From assembly GCA_023257915.1 (NCBI GenBank), contig JALRBB010000001.1:1-5146 (forward strand): DNA of 5,146 nt. The letters run 5' to 3'. Under the pieces are notes generated by a model. It was not told where the DNA came from and did no database searches. It was given only the letters and a program-made list of their open reading frames with translations. Position 1 is the stretch's first letter; every line of letters starts with the position of its first letter. Made by a program: the position numbers and the translations under genes. Positions 5,067 to 5,146 of the stretch are shown piece after piece. The stretch is from Quisquiliibacterium sp. GTDB lineage: Bacteria; Pseudomonadota; Gammaproteobacteria; Burkholderiales; Burkholderiaceae_E.

Positions 5067-5146
5067 TAGACGGGGTACATGTTCAGGCCATACGGAGTAA
5101 TTCGCTTCAGCATCTCCGTCTTTGTCCACTCGAGCAGTTCGTCACA
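4877..5146 (-). CDS. Possible C-terminal fragment of an unrecognised gene, converging with trhO
   Basis: A minus-strand frame is open from the right edge to a TGA at 4879-4877 (89 codons). Only the part upstream of trhO's end looks protein-like: it reads DELLEWTKTEMLKRITPYGL and then NMYPVYYASDGRWTEDVM, with mostly G/C third positions. The rest overlaps trhO by about 190 bases and reads as low-complexity sequence. The true gene might overlap trhO, be a decayed remnant, or not exist. I do not recognise the family. The alternative is that 5067-5146 is simply non-coding; I see no clear hairpin-plus-T terminator for trhO in it. Confidence 0.3.
   Translation of the reverse strand, partial: CDELLEWTKTEMLKRITPYGLNMYPVYYASDGRWTEDVMADTMAPSPAAPADESMSTAGGADFTSNTKQAPLKCRPSVSSRYFRMPPSS

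Overview
The window looks like a piece of a GC-rich betaproteobacterial chromosome, most likely Burkholderiales. This is inferred from strongly G/C-ending codons, a TRAP-type solute-binding protein beside catabolic enzymes, a Liv-type ABC transporter gene, and an aspartate-dehydrogenase/cupin gene pair. No single feature fixes the genus. I see no RNA gene, CRISPR array, insertion sequence or phage gene.

Layout: the left 3 kb is read from the minus strand. In order of transcription it holds a Cys-type sulfatase (3015-1678), an aspartate-dehydrogenase-like enzyme (1620-787), a small cupin (756-370) and, after a 182-base gap with its own promoter-like sequence, the start of a LivH-type branched-chain amino-acid ABC permease that runs off the left edge (187-1). 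The gaps of 57 and 30 bases between the first three genes fit one transcript. A 174-base divergent intergenic region (3016-3189) separates this block from the plus-strand genes: a DctP-type TRAP periplasmic binding protein (3190-4221) and, 17 bases later, a short TrhO-type tRNA uridine hydroxylase (4239-5066). At the right edge a minus-strand frame, open to the window boundary, converges on trhO and may be the C-terminal end of an unrecognised gene.

How the genes may work together (inference): the sulfatase has a complete catalytic residue set but no signal peptide, so it probably acts in the cytoplasm on an imported sulfate ester. The divergently transcribed binding protein is exported and could capture such a substrate, or its carboxylate relative. 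The dehydrogenase and cupin could process the desulfated, possibly amino-acid-like product, and the Liv permease could be a second uptake route. No TRAP membrane subunits (DctQ/DctM) follow the binding protein within the window; the next gene is the housekeeping tRNA-modification enzyme, so the binding protein looks orphan here. The window does not prove a new system. The most interesting points are the cytoplasmic sulfatase beside an orphan TRAP receptor, deviations from family signatures in both proteins, and dyad-rich DNA in the two main intergenic regions.
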